DNA from: Tachypleus tridentatus
Taxonomy: Eukaryota > Arthropoda > Merostomata > Xiphosura > Limulidae
NCBI RefSeq assembly: GCF_004210375.1
Contig: NC_134831.1
Location: 4,092,001 to 4,156,000 of the forward strand
DNA: 64,000 nt
Reading direction: 5' to 3'
Positions 22,264 to 32,977 of this stretch are shown here, in pieces; positions within the stretch are counted from its first letter, which is position 1; every line of letters starts with the position of its first letter. A program made the position numbers and the translations under genes. Under the pieces are notes generated by a model that saw only the letters and a program-made list of their open reading frames with translations, was not told the DNA's origin and made no database searches.

Positions 22264-23447
22264 CACTATATGGCCAAAAGTATGTGGACGCCCGATTATC
22301 ACAACCATATGTGTTTGTTGAACATTTCATTCCAAAACCATGATCAACAATAAGGAGTTGGTCCCTTCTTTGGTGCTATAACAGCCTCCACTCTTCTCGG
22401 AAAACTTTTCACTAGATTTTGAAACATGGCTGTGGGGATTCTCTCCTACTCAGCCACAAGAGCATTAGTAAGGTCAAACACTGGCGTTCCAATTCATCCC
22501 AAAGATGTTCGATGGGGTTGAGGTCAGAACTCTGAGCAAGCCAGTCAATTTCTTCCACACCAACCTCGGCAAACCATGTCTTTATGGACCTCGTTTTGTG
22601 CACGGGGCCATTGTCATACTGAAACAAAGAAGGGTCTTCCCCCAAACTGTTGCCACAAATTTTGAAGCACACAATTCTCTAGAATGTCATTGTATGTTGT
22701 AGCATTAAAATTTCCCTTCACCGGAACTAAAGATTCTAGCCCAAACCATGAAAAACAGTCTCATACTATTATTCCTCCTCCACAGGCAGGTAGCGTTCTA
22801 CTGGCATTCGCCAAACCCTGATTCGTCCGTCAAACTACCAGATAATGAAGCGTCATTCATCACTTCAGAGAACGCGTTTTCACTGCCCCAGAGTCCAATG
22901 GTGGTGTGTTTTACACCACTCCCGCCAACGCTTGGCATTGTGCATGGTGATCTTATGCTTGTGTGCGGCTGCTCGACCATGAAAACTCATTTTATGAAGC
23001 CCCCGACGAACAGTTCTTTTGCTGACGTTGCTTCCATAGGCAGTTTAAAACTCGGTAGTGAGTGTTGCAACTGTGGACAGACGTTTTTTACGCTCTTCAA
23101 CACTCGACAGTCCTGTTCTGTGAGTTTGTGCAGCCTACCGCTTCGTGGCTGAGCTGTTGTTGCTCTTAAGCATTTCCACATCACAATAACAGCTCTTACA
23201 ATTGACCGGAACAGCTCTAGCAGGGCAGAAATTTGAAGAACTGACTTGTTGGAAAAGTTGCATCCTATGACAGTGCCACGTTGAAAGTAACTGAACTCTT
23301 CAATACGATCCATTCTACTGCCAGTGTTTGCCTATGGAGATTGTTTGGCTATATGCTTGATTTTATTCACCTGTTAGCAATGGGTGTAGCTGAAATAGCC
23401 GAACCCACTAATTAAAGGAGTGTCCACATACTTTTGGCCATGTAGTG
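22264..23447 (-). mobile_element. Tc1-like DNA transposon relic with matching ends
   Basis: Terminal inverted repeats: left CACTATATGGCCAAAAGTAT, and right (read on the minus strand) CACTACATGGCCAAAAGTAT. Both continue GTGGAC. The transposase on the minus strand is degraded: an N-terminal HTH region (about 23313-22990: EFSYFQRGTVIGCNFSNKSV, ATTAQPRSGRLHKLTEQD) and a C-terminal catalytic segment (22672-22412: SLFQYDNGPVHKTRSIKTW, SSDLNPIEHLWDELERQ). These include the second Asp and the final Glu of the DDE triad. Frames change between the two parts. Confidence 0.88.
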
Positions 23448-23671
23448 TAGATAAAGTGGGTGTATCATACATAAATGTAATTTAAATTACAAGTTTACAA
23501 TTGACGTATCATACATTCACACGAATAAGTTTTATCTTACAGAAAAAGAAGACTGAATGATTAGTTATGTGATTCAAACCTAGATGGCACTAAAACCTTA
23601 AGCAAAAAAAGTAGGAATTACTACAGGTAATACCACTTGATTATTTGCGACAGAAGTAGAGCGCTCCACGT
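23448..23671. other. Short intergenic stretch
   Basis: Nothing recognised. Confidence 0.4.
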
Positions 23672-23957
23672 TAGGTTTGGTTTGGTTTGGTTTTGGAATT
23701 TCGCACAAAGCTATTCGAGGGCTATCTGTGCTAGCCGTCCCTAATTTAGCAGTGTAAGGCTAGAGGGAAGGCAGCTAGTCATCACCAACCACCGCCAACT
23801 CTTGGGCTACTTTTTTACCAACGAATAGTGGGATTGACCGTAACATTATAACGCCCCCACGGCTGGGAGGGCGAGCATGTTTAGCGCGACTCGGGCGCGA
23901 ACCCACGACCCTCAGATTACGAAGCGCACGCCTTAACGCGCTAGGCCATGCCGGGCC
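23672..23957 (-). repeat. SINE family A, full length
   Basis: Tail side GGTTTGGTTTGGTTTGG and GAATTTCGCACAAAGC, body well conserved, head CTAGGCCATGCCGGGCC. The flanking CGTTAG may be a short duplication. Confidence 0.88.
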
Positions 23958-25375
23958 TTACTTCCCGTTAGAGAATTGTAAGGATAAAAGGCTGTTACAC
24001 TACTAGTTACCATTGAAAAAGGAAGATTATAAGAAATATTACCTATGTGATTCTTTGGGTATGATTTAATTATTAAATTACTTATTCCATTAATTAAACA
24101 GTTATTAAAGAATGCGAGAAGTCATAAGTTTTAGCGTATTAAAAATTATTAAATTTTCATTTTATAAATCGTTTGTGTGGTGTGCTTATAAGTTTTAATT
24201 TGTTCTACAATTTTTAATTTTTTCAAATTGGTTTACTTCCTTAGTTATTTCAAACAATTTGTTTTTCTAGGTTTCAAATCTTGGAACTATGTGCTATAGT
24301 AAAAATGAGTTTACGATTTAAAATATGTAAGCTTAATAACAATCGTTCAAAATAAGACAGAACTGTATATCCTCCGATTCGCAGTCTGGTATGCTATCTA
24401 CTAAGCCTCGTACAGCCCAATAATAATGGTAAAATTGAAATAATGATTGACTAAATACGTAACAAAAACAGCATAAATGCTTACAGAAAGCTGACTGTAT
24501 TTTGGTAAAAGGTTTTAGTGCTAGTTTTAGCAGTTATAAAACTATTTGTGCAGTATTGATATCTCAAACTGAACGCGCCATGTAGATAAACGGCCAGGGA
24601 AAAGATCCTCAAAATTCAGGCACAGCCACCTCTAATTTAAAATTACCTATCATATAGAGAACACCAATCAATATCACCCATCGCCTCTTCTGCGGTTACT
24701 CTTAAACGGATGGCGGAATCGACTGTTATACTTATAACGACTTTGTAGCCAAAAGTACAGGAAGCGATCAGTAAGCAGCCCGTGTAGGAAGTTATTTAAG
24801 ATACTTTGAAAAGTGCTTGTAAAAGCTATTAAGGCGTCGTATGGATAACAAAGAAAAGTGTTTTAAGTTGTAAACTGTGGAGAAACATACAGAATTCAAA
24901 ACATTTTGCTACCGACTCATATTTTCACAATTACAAACAAATAATTTCTTTTTTTAAGTATTTTATTTGCAGTACAATATACAGTTTTTATTTAATTATA
25001 AGCGACTAATTATGACACAGTAGTAAATGTAACCAATAAAAGGCACGAAAAACTCGTCGTATTTCTGAAACTATAGAATCACCATTCTGCTTCCTCTGCA
25101 ATAACTTAGAAAAAACAAATCTTAAATGACCTGAACAGATCTCTTGGAAGAAGAGTTGGCACTCTAAATATACATGTGTGTATAGTAAATAAATAGCTTA
25201 AAAATACTAGCATTTTGTACATAATTATTCTTGGTACGCACTTCAAACCCATTTTTAACAGTCGGGTACAAATGATGCCACCTATCATATTTGACTTACT
25301 ATAAAAGAAATAAACGAATGATTCTTTCTGTGCTATACATTCGGAGCAGTTTACAACTTTATGCCTGTTATAAGT
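23958..25375. other. AT-rich intergenic DNA
   Basis: No gene seen. A weak minus-strand SINE-like order is visible at about 24595-24760 (TCACCCATCGCC, TTACTCTTAAACGGATGGCG, GGAATCGACTGTTATACTTA). A short tRNA-like half lies at about 24363-24412 on the minus strand. Both are too eroded for a firm call. Confidence 0.4.
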
Positions 25376-25770
25376 TAATTTACTTTTTTTCAATTTACCA
25401 TTTTATACTAGTTACAAGTGAACTGACTTTCCCGTTACCAGTTTAAACTAGTTCATGCTAGCTTACTTTCCTTTAATTTACTAGTTCATACCAGTTACAA
25501 GTTATTTTATCTTCCTGTAATTTACCAGTTTATATCAATTTCAAGTTAACTTACTTTCCTTTAATTTACCGGTTTCTATCAGTTATAAGTGAACTTACTT
25601 CATTTATCATTTTATATCGGTTACAAGTAAACATACTTTTCTTCAGTTTATTATTTTATATCAATTACAAGTTAACTTACTTTCCTTTAGTTTACCAGTT
25701 TATATCAATTACAAATTAAATTATTTTCCTTCACTTTATACCAGTTACAAGTTCACGTACTTTCCTTAAG
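25376..25770. repeat. Degenerate tandem repeat
   Basis: About eight to nine imperfect copies of a roughly 45-bp AT-rich unit with the pattern TTTACCAGTTTATA, CAGTTACAAGTTAACTTAC, TTTCCTT. Unit length and sequence drift. Confidence 0.75.
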
Positions 25771-26047
25771 ACTAACTCCCATGAAGGCCGCATCCGAAAT
25801 TCTGATTAATGGCAGAAAACAAACAGTCTTTGTTTATGTTTTGTATTCTAAGTTATTGTTCTAACGGCTATCAAGACTGCCAGAGATGGTTTCAAGAACA
25901 GTGAGTGTACATAAAATGATAACTTCAAAGGCGTTAAACTACTTTTGTTATCAGTGTGGAGAAACATCTACAAGTAAAGGGAAGGTGAAATGTTCTATGA
26001 AAATTCTCATGCTATTCAGTAGCTTATGGTAGAAAACCTACTACTAA

Positions 26048-26390
26048 TGGGTTTGTTTCTTTGTGGTTAAGCACAAAGCTACACAGTGGGTTATCTGTGT
26101 CACGGGGTTGGAGGCGAGTAAGATGAACGTTAAAGGGGTACGTCACACTTTGCTCTGTCTTCTTTTCTTATGAATGTTTTTTTCCCTCAATACCACACTT
26201 CAGACTATATTCCCATGGCTGTCCTTAATTTTGAACTGATAGACTAGAGAGAAGGTTACTAGTCAACTGCATACACAGCCAGTTCTTGGGCAAATAATAA
26301 AATTTGTCCGTCACCATTATAGTGCACCCATAGCTCAAAAGTATGGAGTGTATTTCTGAGACAGCACGAGTTGCGAACCATAAATTATTA
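26048..26390 (-). repeat. Eroded SINE relics (family C tail, then family A-like)
   Basis: 26048-26102 has a TTTGTGGTTAAGCACAAAGC tail. 26200-26390 keeps the family A order (TGGCTGTCCTTAATTTTGAA, CTAGAGAGAAGGTTACTAGT, CAGTTCTTGGGCAAAT) with heavy divergence. Confidence 0.5.
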
Positions 26391-26475
26391 GGTTTACGGT
26401 CCGAAGAAATTAAGTACTAGAATACTTCCGTGAATTATTGTAAATGGATGTGTTCTTAAACTGTAATTAGTCCTT

Positions 26476-28008
26476 TCAGTGAGAGATGTTGATGTTTATG
26501 TCTGATGAAACGGTGGAGAAGTTACACACGAACTCCCAGTTTCTCAGACGTGCCTGTACTGCTTGAACTAGTTGGTCCTTCCAACGATAAATCCTGCGGT
26601 CCACCACGGACGTCGTGTTGACACAGTCGTTTCCTCCGAACTCACAGATTCGGTAGTGATGTAGAAATCCAATGTCCGAGGGAATGTTGACCATGGCCCG
26701 ACCTGGGAGAAATTCCCACACGAAATGGTTACCCATTTCTACCACTCGTTCTGGAAGCATGATACACTTGGAGCGCTGCTTGTGAGGGTGAAACTTCAGT
26801 TTCCGAGTAGTTCTTTCTAGCGTTACCAATGGAAGAGGCAGACTTTTGGACTTAGGATCTTTAGGCCACGGAAGATAAAAGAAAGAGTTTTGGAAAGAAT
26901 AAGCACCTGTTTTCAGAGGTTTGTTTTTAGTAAGAACTTCCAGCATTTCGGTGAGGGATTCGCTCTTGTGAGGAACAATGAATTCATCAAAATCGATCAT
27001 TAAGACGAACCGAAACCTATACATCGTTCTGTACAAACAGTCGTTTAGAGCAGCGAACAAGCCCTCTGTCCGGATCTCCTTCTGGGACAACATGTCTAGT
27101 TTCCAAGGAAGAACAGTCATAATTCCGTTTGCCATATATTGTCGCATAACACACGCAACGTCACGACCGATTGTGTTATTATATAAAATATAATGTTCAG
27201 CGCCAAAAATCCTGTTTAATTCAATAAATTCGATAAAGTTCAACAGTTTGTTGTAACTGTAATGCATGGGCTTCACACAAACTGCTATTCCGTGAGAGGA
27301 AGTGGAGTTTCTTTTATTGTTATGTACAACCAGCCAGTTCGTAGTTTCAGCGTTTTCTGAACTAATTATGGACACCCTTTCTGGCAATGCGGAAAGACCA
27401 TTACTTAACGGACACAGCACAAAATAAGCACTGTACTTCAAGTTCCAGTTTTCTTGTATTAACTTGTTAAATGCATGAACAGTTTTGGGAGGATAACCAT
27501 CTGTAAACCAAAACTTACATATTACTTTATCCGCTGTTCGCGTTCGTGCGGCTGCGATTACTCGAACTAAACGAACTCTTCGAGTATCTAAATAGGCTGA
27601 GAAAACAAAGAATTTATCTTTCGTACCCCTAACCGGTTGCCAGTGGTCGACAAGTTTACTCCCAGGTAATTCTTCATCCTCTGCCATAAAATCTTGTTGA
27701 GAATCATAGTATAGATTCACAACGACGTCCAAATCTTCCTGTACAGTATCAGTTATGACTCGTGCAAGCTCTCGTGCCAGGTGAGAGGGCAGCACTATCT
27801 CTTTATTCATGTCTTTCTTCCACCTCAGCCTTTCAAACAAGCTAAATTCCGTGGAGGAGTTCTCTTCAACGAAAAATATTTCGGTAAAGAGAATACTAAG
27901 AAAAAAAAGCATAAACATCAAAACAAAGTAAAATGACTTGTTTCTCCTATCGTTTATACGACTGATACCCGCCATTTTGTCTAAATGAATCCTTCTCCGA
28001 ACAGGCAT
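26476..28008 (-). CDS. Glycosyltransferase family 92 protein (GT92-B), single exon
   Basis: 510 residues, intronless. Type II Golgi membrane glycosyltransferase like GT92-A. Seen: basic N-terminus (MPVRRRIHLDK), membrane anchor at residues 25-47, Asn-Ser/Thr glycosylation sites, FVFSAYLD, ENWNLKYSAYF, HYSYNKLLNFIEFIELN, KEIRTEGLFAALNDCLYR, a DxD-type metal site in VLMIDFDEFIVP (D339, D341) and LHHYRICEFGG near the C-terminus. ATG at 28008 is the likely start: an in-frame TGA lies two codons upstream; Met12 is an alternative. The reading frame is intact. The 5' side abuts a 50-bp tandem repeat. Where GT92-A has its intron this gene reads straight through (FLPGRAMVNIPSD). Substrate not known. 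Confidence 0.92.
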   Translation of the reverse strand: MPVRRRIHLDKMAGISRINDRRNKSFYFVLMFMLFFLSILFTEIFFVEENSSTEFSLFERLRWKKDMNKEIVLPSHLARELARVITDTVQEDLDVVVNLYYDSQQDFMAEDEELPGSKLVDHWQPVRGTKDKFFVFSAYLDTRRVRLVRVIAAARTRTADKVICKFWFTDGYPPKTVHAFNKLIQENWNLKYSAYFVLCPLSNGLSALPERVSIISSENAETTNWLVVHNNKRNSTSSHGIAVCVKPMHYSYNKLLNFIEFIELNRIFGAEHYILYNNTIGRDVACVMRQYMANGIMTVLPWKLDMLSQKEIRTEGLFAALNDCLYRTMYRFRFVLMIDFDEFIVPHKSESLTEMLEVLTKNKPLKTGAYSFQNSFFYLPWPKDPKSKSLPLPLVTLERTTRKLKFHPHKQRSKCIMLPERVVEMGNHFVWEFLPGRAMVNIPSDIGFLHHYRICEFGGNDCVNTTSVVDRRIYRWKDQLVQAVQARLRNWEFVCNFSTVSSDININISH

Positions 28009-28012
28009 ATTT

Positions 28013-28362
28013 CAAAATGTTGGTAACAAACAAGGTTTCAAAGTCTCCACGTCACTTCTTGTCAAAATGTTGGTAACAAACAAGGCTTCAAAGTCTCCAC
28101 TACGCTTCTTGTCAAAGTGTAGTTAACAAACCAGGTTTCATAGTCTCCACGCCACTTCTTGTCAAAGTGTTGGAAACAAACAAGGCTTCAAAGTCTCCAC
28201 TACACTTCTTGTCAAAGTGTTGGTAACAAACAAGGCTTCATAGTCTCCACGCCACTTCTTGTCAAAGTGTTGGTAACAAACAAGGCTTCATAGTCTCCAC
28301 TACACTTCTTGTCAAGTGTGGTAACAAACAAGGCTTCAAAGTCTCCACTACACTTCTTGTGT
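28013..28362. repeat. 50-bp tandem repeat upstream of GT92-B
   Basis: Seven copies of a 50-bp unit with TGGTAACAAACAAGGCTTCA, AAGTCTCCAC and CACTTCTTGTCAAAGTG. It begins four bases upstream of the GT92-B start codon, so it forms the 5'UTR and/or proximal promoter. Copies alternate between CCACGCCAC and CCACTACAC variants; the last copy is two bases shorter. Confidence 0.92.
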
Positions 28363-29041
28363 GTACAGAAAATAAATCGTCAGGAGGTGCTTCTAATGCA
28401 AAACTACATCTCAAAATCTTTGTTTCTTTTACTGTCTCTAAACCACTTTCTTCTCAGTCAGATTGTAGAACCTGAAAAGGACACATATATGTTTATACGA
28501 ACAAAATTATTTGATTTCAAAACCAATGTATTTCAGACAACAATAACAGGTCTAATTATAACGAAGTAACTTTAAAAATAAAGGATTTCTGTGTTTCGGA
28601 GCTGGCTAACCGGATTCGAATCTGTGCGACATCACGAAATATTCCTCTCACTTGACATCTTGAATGCGTTACAAAAGTGACAGTTAATTCCTCAAGGTTG
28701 TTGGTAGCGTGTTGCTGATTAACTGTTTTGCTTCTGGTCAACAATTCGAAACAATAAAAAAGGTTTTAATCAATAAAACATGACTATCGTTAAGAAAAGA
28801 GTAATAAGCTACAAAAACTTTTAACACCTTAGCAGTGGTAGGTACAATGAATAAATTGGAATGGCTGTTGACACAAAATGGAAACCGAATGAACTTACTG
28901 GGAGCAGTAAGATACTAGTGAGCTGGCGAGATATTTCTGGGTTTTCTTATTAGAAAAGTTCGATTTTGTACACAAGCGTTACATTGTAATAAGTAGAATA
29001 TGTTGTTGTCGTTCCCTTTTTCGAAAGTTTTATGTAAGTAT
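28363..29041. other. Intergenic DNA, nothing identified
   Basis: Upstream flank of GT92-B. Two short unrelated frames (28309-28569, 28556-28744) have no motif. Confidence 0.45.
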
Positions 29042-29150
29042 TGCTCCCAGTGGTTCAGTGGTAAATCTCGAGGCTTATAATGCTAAAAATTGGAATTCGA
29101 TACTCAATGTGGGAAGATAACCTCTTGTGAAGATTTGTGCTTAACAAGAA
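29042..29150 (+). repeat. SINE family C copy
   Basis: CTCCCAGTGGTTCAGTGGTA head, GGAATTCGATACTCAATGTG B-box region and TTGTGAAGATTTGTGCTTAA tail. Confidence 0.7.
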
Positions 29151-29339
29151 ACGAACAGCAGGCACATAATGTTTTTTCAGATGGAAGGCTTGTAACTCCG
29201 TGTTGTTAGCAAGCCACTTAAACACCAGAAAATTATAGTTTAAAACTGTTGTTAACAGTGTATTGCACATGCTCAAGAACAGAGAACCAGCACACGCTAT
29301 CATGAAGCATGCTCCTTATCAACAGATAGCTTGTTTTGT

Positions 29340-29458
29340 TGAGTGTGTGTTTTCTTTTAGCAAAGCCACAAAGGCTATCTGCTCAGCCCACCGAGGGGAA
29401 TCGAACCCCTGATTTTAGCGTTGTAAATCCGGAGACATGCCGCTGTACTAGCGGGGGA
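29340..29458 (-). repeat. SINE family B copy
   Basis: AGCAAAGCCACAAAGGCTAT tail side, CAGCCCACCGAGGGGAATCG, AACCCCTGATTTTAGCG and head CCGCTGTACTAGCGGGG. Well conserved. Confidence 0.85.
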
Positions 29459-29459
29459 C

Positions 29460-29640
29460 TTGTTTTGTTGAATTTTGCATAAACCTACACAAGGCCTATC
29501 TGCGTTAGCTGTCCCTAATGTTTCAGTGATAGAACAGATGGAGGGCAGCTAGTCAACATCACCCACCACTAACTCCTTGGCTATTACTGTAGAATTGAGT
29601 AGTGGAATTTGACCTTTACCCTTTTAGTGTATCCATAGAA
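29460..29640 (-). repeat. Eroded SINE family A 3' half
   Basis: Abuts the family B copy. Tail TGAATTTTGCATAAACCTAC, then GCTGTCCCTAATGTTTCAGT, GAGGGCAGCTAGTCAAC and GAGTAGTGGAATTTGACC; no head. Confidence 0.65.
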
Positions 29641-29949
29641 AATGTTGATTGAGTTGACATGTATAAAATAAGAATACAGTATACAGAGCTCGGGCAACTT
29701 ATTAACACTTTTTAACTCAAGTTTTAAGATGAATTACTGATAAATATAAACATAACCCTTACTGTGAACCACGTGTTGATCCCATCTGCCTGATTGGAAA
29801 ACAATGTTAATGTTTCACATGATTTATTATTATCCAACATGTGCTGAACTCTTCATAACCAATAGTAAAGAGCAAATAAACGCTCTAAAGTGATTTGATA
29901 TGTTAAACCTTATTAGCATCTTAAGTGGCATACGGAATAAACGTCTATT

Positions 29950-30272
29950 TCAGGAACCACGTGACGACACATGGGCTACATGGCTAGGTAAGGAACTCTG
30001 TGACGATACATGGGTTAAATGGCTAGGTCACGAACTCTGTGACGACACATTAGCTAAACGGTCAAGTCAGAAACCCCATGACGACACACGGTATAAATGG
30101 ACAGGTCAATAATCCTGGGGCTACACACGGGCTAAATGGACTGATCATGAACCCCGTGATGACACACTGGCTAACCGGGCAGATCAGGAACCCTGTGGTG
30201 ACACACGAGTTAAACGGCCAGGTCAGGAACCCAGTGACGACATACAGGTTAAATATACAGGTTATGAACCCC
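29950..30272. repeat. 39-bp minisatellite
   Basis: About eight copies of a 39-bp unit: GTGACGACACATGGGCTA, AATGGCTAGGTCA, GGAACCC(C/T). Because 39 is divisible by three, frames stay open (13-residue repeats beginning DDT at 29900-30112) without other evidence of coding. Confidence 0.9.
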
Positions 30273-30476
30273 TCAGTTAAGGCATAGTTATATTTAATTT
30301 AGAATTTTGACATGAAGGAATTATTCAGCAGCATCCAGCTACTCTTAACATAATAATGGTTTTACATTTTAACGCCCCCACCCACGCACAGCTGATAGTT
30401 GAAGTGTGTTCAGTCATCTACTACACTGCAAGACAAAATCTAGGCCCTCTCTTAATGTGGGTAAATATATAAACAC

Positions 30477-31110
30477 ACTGGCTGACAACTTTATTAGAAA
30501 CTATACTTAATAATGGGCTGGGCTACTTTTTGCCATAATAACAGCCATAGAATGATGTGGTGTATAATCCATAAGATGTTAGAGGGCGTTCTGAGGAGTT
30601 TTCCTCCATTCAGTCATTACTAGTGTATCATCCTTACCGCATTCAAAGCATGTTTTCTGGATAGTAACGAAATCTAGCGACTCATTCAATGACCCCCTAC
30701 TGCCAGAATCCATTACTTGTTGCAATGTTCTTCATGAGGTACAACTGAAGATAAATGTGGATCGCCATGTACTGATTCTTTCTGATGACAGTTGGACTTT
30801 ATCATCCTGTCATTACGTGTTTGCGGCCATAATTTGCTCTCGCAGCAGACACATTAATCTCTTTTTTTACACTGATGATAAATTGGAATGACCAATGGCT
30901 TGGAGCAGTCTGTCAATGAAACTTCCTTGAACAACGACACATGTTAGACAGACACCCAACATCCCGTTCCTCTTTTGAGCGCTGGATATTTTTACTTTTC
31001 CACATATCTGTTATTACTGTAAACGCAAGTGTACTAGTCATGCACAGGGATCACCTAACACACCTAAGCCTAAAATGGTATATAGGTCCTATTAATGTGG
31101 TCAGCAAGTG
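30477..31110 (-). mobile_element. Tc1-like DNA transposon relic, shortened
   Basis: Ends are imperfect inverted repeats: left CACTGGCTGACAACTTTATT, right (minus strand) CACTTGCTGACCACATTAAT. Both continue into AGAAAC/AGGACC-type sequence, and TA follows the right end. The minus strand near the left end keeps a Tc1 transposase C-terminus-like string (MTEWRKTPQNAL, then HLMDYTPHHSMAVIMAKSSP). The remaining coding region is missing or unrecognisable. Confidence 0.65.
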
Positions 31111-31126
31111 TAGAGGTATCGGTCGT

Positions 31127-31330
31127 AGAATTTTCGCGCAAGGCTACACAGGGACTATTTGCGCATAACTGTTATTAATTTTAAACTTATGAAGTGCAAG
31201 TAAGGTATTTAATTAACATCACTTGGACAACTTTGTGTGATTGACCGTCTCTTTTTTTAACGACCCTCGACCCCTAAAGTGCAGAAAGCAGTTTTGTGGC
31301 AGAGAAAGGCGAACCACGAATCCACGGACT
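31127..31330 (-). repeat. Eroded SINE family A copy
   Basis: Tail AATTTTCGCGCAAGGCTACA, then TGTGATTGACCGTCTC and ACGACCCTCGACCCC; the rest is heavily changed. Confidence 0.55.
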
Positions 31331-31566
31331 TACAGACTGTCCAGTTATGCTAGCCTCTAGATCAGTCTCATTCATCTCTCTATCTCCAGAGATAGATACA
31401 AGTCATCAGTCAGTATACTCGCGTTATCATGTAAGTCATAAATTGGGTTTGAAAAACACATCTTTGGAACAAGACCTACCTGAGGTCTAAAATTTCTCAT
31501 TTTATTCTGATAAAAATTAAACTGTACAACAATCTTTAACAATAGTGTTCCTTCAATTATTTTTAG

Positions 31567-31826
31567 GGCCAGGCATGGCCAGGTGGTTAGGGTCCTCAAC
31601 TCGTAATCTTAGGGTTGCATGTTCGAATTCCTCGCCCTTTCAGCTCTAGGGCGTTATAATGTATGGTCAATCCCACTATTAATTAGTAAAAGAGTAGCCC
31701 AAGAATCGGCGGTGGGTGGTAATGACTAGCTGCCTTCCCTCAAGCCTTACACTGCTAAATTAGGGACGGCTAGAGCAGATAGCCTTTGTGTAGCTTTGTG
31801 CGAAATTAAAAAAAACAAACAAACAA
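31567..31826 (+). repeat. SINE family A copy
   Basis: Head GGCATGGCCAGGTGGTTAGG, B box GTTCGAATTCCTCG (several bases deleted after it), body and tail GTGTAGCTTTGTGCGAAATT plus CAAACAAAC. Confidence 0.88.
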
Positions 31827-32447
31827 TTTTTTTTGGAGAGGGAGTGATTATGTATTGTACTGGAGCTATTAATATTTTCCTATTTTCAATTATCATTTCT
31901 AATGCTTGCTGACCAAAGAAGAAACAAAATTTGTTTTATGCTGTTACAAAATATGTATGTAGTTAATAAAGACATAATTCAGAGAGGTTACATCACCTTC
32001 CTGATGAGAAAGTTAGTCTACATCTACTGAGCACACACAACTTAAAACCAGCTTTAACAACAAACATCTCATCAGAATGTTCAACATTGTCTGTATACAA
32101 AGTCCAAAAATTATTTTTTTGTTGGATGTAAGGAGCTATAGGGAATGTTAAAGGCGCATTTTTTTGAGTAGGCTCAGCCCCAGCAAGCCCCCTTCACCGA
32201 CCCCAATCCCTGTATAATATATATACCCGAGAAGAAACTTTATTAAATATGAACATAAAGTTTCAAGTACTTCGACGACAAGTATAATGCGGTAAAAGAA
32301 TCATGTAAATAGATAATTAGTTTTGCGATGGCCAGAAAGATAAATTGATTACTATTATATGAGTGCATGCAGCCCTCGAACACCTATTTTTAGTATTATA
32401 AGCCTTCAAACTAATCATTAAGCCGTCGTGGGTGGGAAGAGCTAACA
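31827..32447. other. AT-rich intergenic DNA, nothing identified
   Basis: No supported gene or repeat. Confidence 0.5.
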
Positions 32448-32462
32448 TAAAGGAAACATTTC

Positions 32463-32561
32463 TATAAATGTAAAAACAACTGGTTTGGGTTGAGAAAATT
32501 TTCTCAGCCGTTTATACATATATATTTTTCTCTACAAGTGGGTTTTCTCGTCATTACTGAT
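32463..32561 (+). mobile_element. Small palindromic retroelement, shortest copy, 15-bp duplication
   Basis: About 99 bp. TGTAAAAACAACTGGTTTGG and GTTGAGAAAATTTTCTCA form a shortened fold-back with the left half. The tail CTACAAGTGGGTTTTCTCG follows as in the copies at 15298 and 21846. Flanked by perfect TAAAGGAAACATTTC at 32448-32462 and 32562-32576. The inner, hammerhead-like part is absent in this copy. Confidence 0.8.
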
Positions 32562-32711
32562 TAAAGGAAACATTTCGTAGTCGAAAATTTAAACTTGTAA
32601 ATAAGTGACATTTTTCGTCCAATAAAATTAGGTATTTTCAAGCACTAAACATTAACCACCTGTATCTTATTACTGTGTCAGTCAATAGAACTACAGTGAT
32701 GGTCTGAAAAA

Positions 32712-32846
32712 ACTAACCTCTCACTGGTAGAACAACGTTAAGTTTGATGAACTTACAACACTAATATTCGAGGTTCGATTCCCCGCTATGGACACAGCCG
32801 ATAGTCCAATATAGGTGGCTACACTCTAAATTCAAACAAACAAACA
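32712..32846 (+). repeat. Eroded tRNA-headed SINE (family B/C)
   Basis: CTCACTGGTAGAACAACG, CGAGGTTCGATTCCCCGC (well-kept B box), GGACACAGCCGATAGTCC and a CAAACAAAC tail. Confidence 0.6.
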
Positions 32847-32977
32847 GATGAGCCAAACATTATATTATTATTTCAAGATCACCCTTTAACCTTTAGTTTT
32901 GTATGTGTGACGTCTCCACATTCAAATAAACGTATTGAAATATATGTCGGGGGGCCGAATCTTCACCAAATCTACAG

